A stretch of DNA of 64,000 bases from Betaproteobacteria bacterium (GTDB lineage: Bacteria > Pseudomonadota > Gammaproteobacteria > Burkholderiales > Burkholderiaceae_C), in the NCBI GenBank assembly GCA_016716535.1, contig JADJWD010000001.1:186001-250000 (forward strand). Reading direction: 5' to 3'. A program made the position numbers and the translations under genes. Positions 59,817-64,000 of this stretch are shown piece after piece; the first letter of the stretch is position 1, and each line of letters begins with the position of its first letter. Under the pieces are notes generated by a model, which saw only the letters and a program-made list of their open reading frames with translations, ran no database searches and was not told where the DNA came from.

Positions 59817-59941
59817 AGCCAGGCCCGGAGCACGGGTCGAGCCGGCTGTCCTTGAAGCGGAACGCCGTGTCGCGCGAGATGACGACGATGCCGCAGTAGC
59901 GTCCGAGGTCGTGGTCAGGTCCGCGGTCAGCGGATCGCTGA

Positions 59942-60196
59942 ACCAGGCGCCCCTTCCGAGCCGGGTCCGACCTCCAGCGGCAGCACAACACCGAGCCGGC
60001 GCTGCTCGCCTACGTGAAGCGCGGCTTCGACGTGTTCGACCACATCAAGTTCACCGTGCTCGACGTGCTGCGCGGCGTGGACAGCGTCGCGATCCACTAC
60101 AAGGGCATCACCGGCACGCATGCCGAGGAGGTGCTGTTCTTCGACAAGGACGGCATGGTCCGCGAGTCGTACGTGCACTACGCGTCTCCCGAGTAG
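59942..60196 (+). pseudogene. C-terminal remnant of an NTF2-like (SnoaL) protein
   Basis: The frame open from 59942 reads HNTEPALLAYVKRGFDVFDH, then FTVLDVLRGVDSVAIHYKG and VLFFDKDGMVRESYVHY before TAG at 60194. This matches the second half of SnoaL/NTF2-like proteins (VLxGVDSVAxHY). An in-frame TGA at 59939 removes the first half, and no homologous N-terminus is visible in other frames. A GTG at 60014 could start a 60-residue protein, but I read this as a truncated gene. Confidence 0.55.
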
Positions 60197-60287
60197 CTGC
60201 ACCGCAGGACCGTCAGCGCCGGTGCCGGCGCGCGACCGCGCCTGACGCCGATCGTCAGGCGTCGAGACCCGCCGCAGCCCGCCGCCG

Positions 60288-61637
60288 TCATGGCAGGGCA
60301 TTGCCGGGGGCGCCGCGCGGCAGCAACTCGCCGCGCCAGGCGAGCGCGATCGACGCCAGCAGTGCCAGTCCGAGGCCGACGTAGGCCGCCACCAGCCCGC
60401 GGAATCCGACCGCCGCGACGATCGGCCCCGACGCCAGCAAGCCGATCGGCAGCGTATAGATGGCCAGCATCCGCACGCCCATCACGCGCCCGCGCAAGCG
60501 TTCGTCGCTCGTGCGCAGCAGGATGATCGACAGGGCCAACATGCTCAGGCTCTGGCTCAGGCCCGCGGCGACATAGAGCGCCATCGCCACCGGTGCGCCG
60601 ATCGGAAGCGCCAGGCCCAGCAGGCACAGGTACCAGGCCACGCAGCCCACCAGCATCGTGCGGGCCGGCCGCAAGTGCGCGCCGAATGCGCTCATGGCCA
60701 GCGATCCCAGCAGCGCGCCGGTGGCAAAGCTGGCCACCAGCCAGCCCAGGCCTCGCTGGTCCAAGCCGAACACATCGCGTGCGATGTAGGGCATCAGGCC
60801 GCCACTGAGCGGGAACGCGCACAGGTTGACCAGCGCGGCCAGCGACATCGCGGCGCGCAAGCGCGGTGTGTGCCAGACATGGCGCAGGCCTTCCAGCAGG
60901 TCGCTCCACGGCGATGTGCGCGCAGGCGCCACCGCCGTTGCAGTGCGCGCGGTGGCGACCGCGCCGCCAGGGTCCGGGTGCGGCGCGGGCGCCGCCGAGA
61001 CCGTCGACGGCGCGCCGCCGGATCGCAGCGTGAGCACCATGCCGATGAGGTAGAGCGTGACGATCACCCCATAGGCGCTTGCCATGCCCAGGCTCGCCAT
61101 GAAGCCGGCTCCGGCGAGGGCACCGCCGATGCGCGCCGAGTCCTGCGTCGTGCGCGAGATCCCCATGGCCGCCACGAGCTGCGCCGGCGCCACGGTGGCG
61201 CTGACCAGCGCCGTGCGCATGCCGATGTCCGACGGCTTGATCAATCCGACGAGGAACGCCACGGCCAGCACGCCGGACGGACCGAGGTTGCCACTCGTGA
61301 CCCACACCAGGATCACCCCGGCGAGCACGGCATAACCCGCGCGCATCGCCGCCAGCACGCGACGCAGCCCCAGCCGGTCACCCACCGTGCCCAGCAGCGG
61401 CGACAGCAGCGTGCCGCCGTACATCAGGGCGCCGAACAGGGTGAGCTGCACCACCGAGCCGGATTCGACCAGCACGTACCAGCCGAGGATCAGTGTTTCC
61501 ATCTCCAGCGCCCACGCCGTGCACAGATCGGCCGGCCACTGGTAGCGGAAGCTGCGCGTGCCGAAGGGCCCCCGCGCAGACAGGCCCGACAGCCGCGAGC
61601 GCGAGCCTGCCGAGCGCGAGCCTGAACTTCCACTCAC
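60288..61637 (-). CDS. MFS transporter (MFS_3 type)
   Basis: About 449 residues with roughly twelve transmembrane helices. MYGGTLLSPLLGTVGDRLGL is the conserved cytoplasmic loop, RTTQDSARIGGALAGAGFMA matches MFS_3 (EntS-like) exporters, and LRGRVMGVRMLAIYTLPIGL is their second-half signature. The central loop is Ala/Pro/Thr-rich. The start is uncertain: GTG 61637 is chosen, with a TTG near 61670 as alternative. The first residues contain a duplicated GSRS run from a local DNA repeat at about 61600-61625. The substrate is unknown. Confidence 0.8.
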   Translation of the reverse strand: MSGSSGSRSAGSRSRLSGLSARGPFGTRSFRYQWPADLCTAWALEMETLILGWYVLVESGSVVQLTLFGALMYGGTLLSPLLGTVGDRLGLRRVLAAMRAGYAVLAGVILVWVTSGNLGPSGVLAVAFLVGLIKPSDIGMRTALVSATVAPAQLVAAMGISRTTQDSARIGGALAGAGFMASLGMASAYGVIVTLYLIGMVLTLRSGGAPSTVSAAPAPHPDPGGAVATARTATAVAPARTSPWSDLLEGLRHVWHTPRLRAAMSLAALVNLCAFPLSGGLMPYIARDVFGLDQRGLGWLVASFATGALLGSLAMSAFGAHLRPARTMLVGCVAWYLCLLGLALPIGAPVAMALYVAAGLSQSLSMLALSIILLRTSDERLRGRVMGVRMLAIYTLPIGLLASGPIVAAVGFRGLVAAYVGLGLALLASIALAWRGELLPRGAPGNALP

Positions 61638-61695
61638 TCGAGGCCACCAGCTTCGGCTTTGCTGCAACAAAGCACGACGGGGCCGAACGCAAGAC

Positions 61696-63714
61696 TCAGA
61701 AGTGAATCCCCCGCATCATCTGCGACATCGCGATCGCCTCCGGTGACAGCGTCTGCTTGGGCGCCTTCTCGCCGCGCGCCGCGGCGCTGTCGGGGAACAT
61801 GCGGAAGGTCGTGTTCATGATGATCTGCGTCACCCGCGGCGCCGCGGCGTGCAGCAGCGCGCCGAAGTTGCCGAGCTTCGTCGCCACGCGCACCGGCTTG
61901 TGGATGCACGCGTCGGTGACCATCGCCGCGGCTTCCTCGGGGTCCAGGAGCGGCATGCTCTCGTAGATCTTCGTCGGCGCCGTCATCGGCGTGCGCACCA
62001 GCGGCATGTTGACGGTGGTGAAGGTGACCCCGGTGTCGGCGAACTCGCTGCTCGCGCAGGCCGTCCAGGCGTCCAGCGCCGCCTTGCTGGCGACGTAGGC
62101 CGAGAAGCGCGGCGCGTTGACGAGCACGCTGATCGAGCTGATGTTGACGACGTGGCCGCGCTTGCGCGCGACCATGCCGGGCAGCAGGCCCATCGTGATG
62201 CGCAGCGCGCCGAAGTAGTTCAGCTGCATCGTGCGCTCGAAGTCGTGGAAGCGGTCGTAGCTGCTCTCGATGGCGCGGCGGATCGAGCGCCCGGCGTTGT
62301 TGACGAGGAAGTCGACGCCGCCGTGTTTCTCCTCGAGCAGCTTGACGAACTCGGCGCAGCTCTCGGGGTCGGCCACGTCGACGGTGTAGCTGAACACCTG
62401 CGGGTCCTTGCAGCCCTTCTCGCGCGCGTGGGCGACGATCTCGTCGACGGCGGCGGCGAGCTTGTCGGCGTCGCGCGCGCAGATGATCGTGATCGCGCCG
62501 GCCTCGGCGAATTTCTTGCTCGCCGCCAGGCCGATGCCCGAACTGCCGCCGGTGACGAGCACGACCTTGCCGCCGACCGCGCCCTTCAGGCTTCTGTCCT
62601 TGAACAGGTCGGGGTCGAGGTGGCGCTCCCAGTAGTCCCACAGCACCCAGGCGTAGTCGTGCAGGTTCGGGCACTCGATGCCGCTGCCCTTCAGCACCGC
62701 GTCCAACTCGCGGCGGTCGAAGCGCGTGGGGTAGTTGACGAAGGTGAACATGTCCTCGGGCAGGCCGAGGTCCTTCATCACCGCGCGGCGGATGCGCCGC
62801 ACCGGCGCCAGCGCCATCATCCCCTTCTTCACGCTCTTGGGGATGAAGCCGAACAGCGCCGCGTTGACGAACAGGTTCATCTTCGGCGCGTGCGCGGCGC
62901 GCGCGAAGATGTCGAGCACGTCGCCGACGCGGTAGCCGCGCGGGTCGACGAGGTGGTAGCACTTGCCGGCCTGGTTCGTGCGCAGGTGGCTGATGTGGTC
63001 GATGCAGGCGACGACGAAGTCCACCGGCACGATGTTGATGCGCCCGCCCTCCAGGCCGACGGCCGGGAACCACGGCGGCAGGATCTGCCGCATGCGCTGG
63101 ATGACCTTGAAGAAGTAGTACGGGCCGTCGATCTTGTCCATCTCGCCGGTCTTGCTGTCGCCGACGACGAGCGCGGGCCGGTACACCGTCCACGGCACCT
63201 TGCACTCGCGGCGCACGATCTTCTCGCTCTCGTGCTTGGTCATGAAGTACGGGTGCTCGAGGTTCTCGGCCTCCTCGAACATGTCCTCGCGGAACACGCC
63301 TTCGTACAGGCCGGTGGCGGCGATCGAGCTGACGTGGTGCAGGTGGCCGGCGTCGACCGCCTTGGCGAACTCGACGACGTTGCGCGTGCCCTCGACGTTG
63401 ACGTGCACCTGGCTCTCGGCGTCGGCCTTCAGGTCGTAGACGGCGGCGAGGTGGAAGATGGCGTCGACGCGGCCCTTCAGTGCCTTCGCCGCCTCGGGGG
63501 CGATGCCCAGCCGCCGCTGCGTGAGGTCGCCGCTCACCGGCACGGCGCGCGACTTCGCGGCACCCGCCAGGCCCCAGTACTCGTGCAGCTCGGCGACCTT
63601 GCCCTCGCTGCCGTGGCGCACGAGGAACGAGACCGTCGTGCCGCGCCGCGCCAGCAGCGCCTTGACGAGGCGCCGGCCGATGAAGCCGGTGGCGCCGGTG
63701 ACGAAGTAATGCAT
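61696..63714 (-). CDS. Alcohol-forming fatty acyl-CoA reductase (two-domain SDR)
   Basis: 672 residues with two Rossmann domains. The N-terminal extended-SDR domain has YFVTGATGFIGRRLVKALL, FHLAAVYDLKADAESQVHVN, HHVSSIAATGLYEGVFREDM and YFMTKHESEK (catalytic Tyr and Lys). After WDYWERHLDPDLFKDRSLKG comes a classical SDR domain with VVLVTGGSSGIGLAASKKFA, VDFLVNNAGRSIRRAIESSY and FSAYVASKAALDAW. This is the layout and length of Marinobacter Maqu_2220-type enzymes, which reduce acyl-CoA via the aldehyde to fatty alcohol for wax esters. The ATG at 63714 is the family start; a TATCCT-like -10 lies near 63780. Confidence 0.85.
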   Translation of the reverse strand: MHYFVTGATGFIGRRLVKALLARRGTTVSFLVRHGSEGKVAELHEYWGLAGAAKSRAVPVSGDLTQRRLGIAPEAAKALKGRVDAIFHLAAVYDLKADAESQVHVNVEGTRNVVEFAKAVDAGHLHHVSSIAATGLYEGVFREDMFEEAENLEHPYFMTKHESEKIVRRECKVPWTVYRPALVVGDSKTGEMDKIDGPYYFFKVIQRMRQILPPWFPAVGLEGGRINIVPVDFVVACIDHISHLRTNQAGKCYHLVDPRGYRVGDVLDIFARAAHAPKMNLFVNAALFGFIPKSVKKGMMALAPVRRIRRAVMKDLGLPEDMFTFVNYPTRFDRRELDAVLKGSGIECPNLHDYAWVLWDYWERHLDPDLFKDRSLKGAVGGKVVLVTGGSSGIGLAASKKFAEAGAITIICARDADKLAAAVDEIVAHAREKGCKDPQVFSYTVDVADPESCAEFVKLLEEKHGGVDFLVNNAGRSIRRAIESSYDRFHDFERTMQLNYFGALRITMGLLPGMVARKRGHVVNISSISVLVNAPRFSAYVASKAALDAWTACASSEFADTGVTFTTVNMPLVRTPMTAPTKIYESMPLLDPEEAAAMVTDACIHKPVRVATKLGNFGALLHAAAPRVTQIIMNTTFRMFPDSAAARGEKAPKQTLSPEAIAMSQMMRGIHF

Positions 63715-63938
63715 CGCTCTCCTCCTGCGTGTCCTGCATGCATGTTGCGCGGCCATCGGCCCGCGGATCGTGGGCAAGGATAGAGCGCACTCACTAGAGA
63801 AACCGGCTGCGGCGTGCACGGGTGAACCCTATATTTGCAGTGGCTGCGGGAGACGCGGCCGCCTTGTTGTTTCCCATTGCGTTTCCGTTTTGCCGCACGC
63901 GCGTTGCGCAAGCCCCCATCACGAGAGGACAAGAAATC

Positions 63939-64000
63939 ATGGTCAAGAAGATCTCCAAGCCCGCCGCCGGCGCCACCGGTGCGCGCAAGGGCGCCCGCAG
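63939..64000 (+). CDS. N-terminus of a lysine-rich protein, partial
   Basis: Only 20 codons lie in the window. The ATG at 63939 has an ACGAGAGGAC ribosome binding site and the peptide begins MVKKISKPAAGATGARKG. Upstream, TATATT at about 63829-63834 is a possible -10 element. A Lys/Ala/Gly-rich N-terminus occurs in phasins and in histone-like proteins, but too little is visible to choose. Confidence 0.55.
   Translation, partial: MVKKISKPAAGATGARKGAR

Noticed and set aside
59767..59991. Minus-strand frame reading DLGRYCGIVVISRDTAFRFK, faintly like an adenylate cyclase tail
   Set aside because: The similarity is short, other domain parts are absent, and the frame overlaps the end of the reductase gene.
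63939..64000. Naming the right-edge gene as a phasin or histone-like protein
   Set aside because: Only 20 codons are visible; a basic Ala/Gly-rich start is not specific.

Overview
The window is about 64 kb of very GC-rich DNA that looks like chromosome from a betaproteobacterium of the order Burkholderiales, probably the Leptothrix/Rubrivivax/Piscinibacter/Methylibium group. The reasons are the strong G/C bias at third codon positions, the run hisI-hisE-(membrane protein)-hinT-tatA-tatB-tatC, the slmA/argB neighbourhood, DUF3182 and DUF4256 family genes, and TTCGACAAGCTCAG-type intergenic repeats. The placement is inferred from gene content only. No rRNA, tRNA, CRISPR array, insertion sequence or integrase was recognised.

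Region 1 (1-11.2 kb) is an accessory-looking patchwork. It opens with the N-terminal 574 codons of a lipoprotein related to the pore-forming B component of binary toxins (anthrax protective antigen/iota-Ib family), running off the left edge. Then come a degenerate quinone oxidoreductase tail, an alpha/beta hydrolase, a Baeyer-Villiger/FMO-type monooxygenase, an FHA-transmembrane-lytic transglycosylase fusion, small conserved proteins (DUF4256, GNAT) and a DUF3182/hydrolase gene pair.

Region 2 (11.2-19 kb) encodes two hybrid sensor kinases. One has 1945 residues, with nine nearly identical 92-residue HAMP units, a GAF domain, a kinase core and three receiver domains. The other is REC-HisKA-HATPase-REC. 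A good sigma-54-type promoter match lies upstream. Region 3 (19-24.7 kb) holds a branched-chain 2-oxoacid dehydrogenase operon (E1alpha, E1beta, E2; no E3), then on the other strand a 20-cysteine copper-storage protein, an NTF2-like protein and an S9-type hydrolase. Region 4 (24.9-35 kb) is recC-recB-recD with 4-bp overlaps. It is followed by a perfect LexA box and a 28-codon ORF with its own ribosome binding site.

Region 5 (35-44.5 kb, mostly minus strand) has tauABC-like sulfonate uptake genes, a DMT exporter, a 924-residue CoA-ligase-like protein acetyltransferase, a PPOX flavoprotein tail as a mini-ORF, a KefB-type antiporter and a periplasmic protein of unknown function. Region 6 (44.6-50.1 kb, plus strand) is a TPR/O-GlcNAc-transferase-like glycosyltransferase followed by the ABC and membrane-fusion proteins of a type I secretion system. 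Region 7 (50.1-58.3 kb, minus strand) is housekeeping: argB, a pyrimidine 5'-nucleotidase-type HAD protein, slmA, pdeM, a DUF815 ATPase, a Nudix domain fused in frame to HisI, hisE, hinT and tatABC. Region 8 (58.4-64 kb) has a CusF-like copper protein, a CurA-type reductase, an NTF2-like remnant, an MFS exporter, a two-domain alcohol-forming fatty acyl-CoA reductase, and the first codons of a lysine-rich protein at the right edge.

The observations most worth following are the binary-toxin-B-like lipoprotein in a Gram-negative genome, the LexA-box microgene behind recCBD, the Nudix-HisI fusion, the FHA-lytic transglycosylase fusion and the glycosyltransferase/type I secretion cluster.
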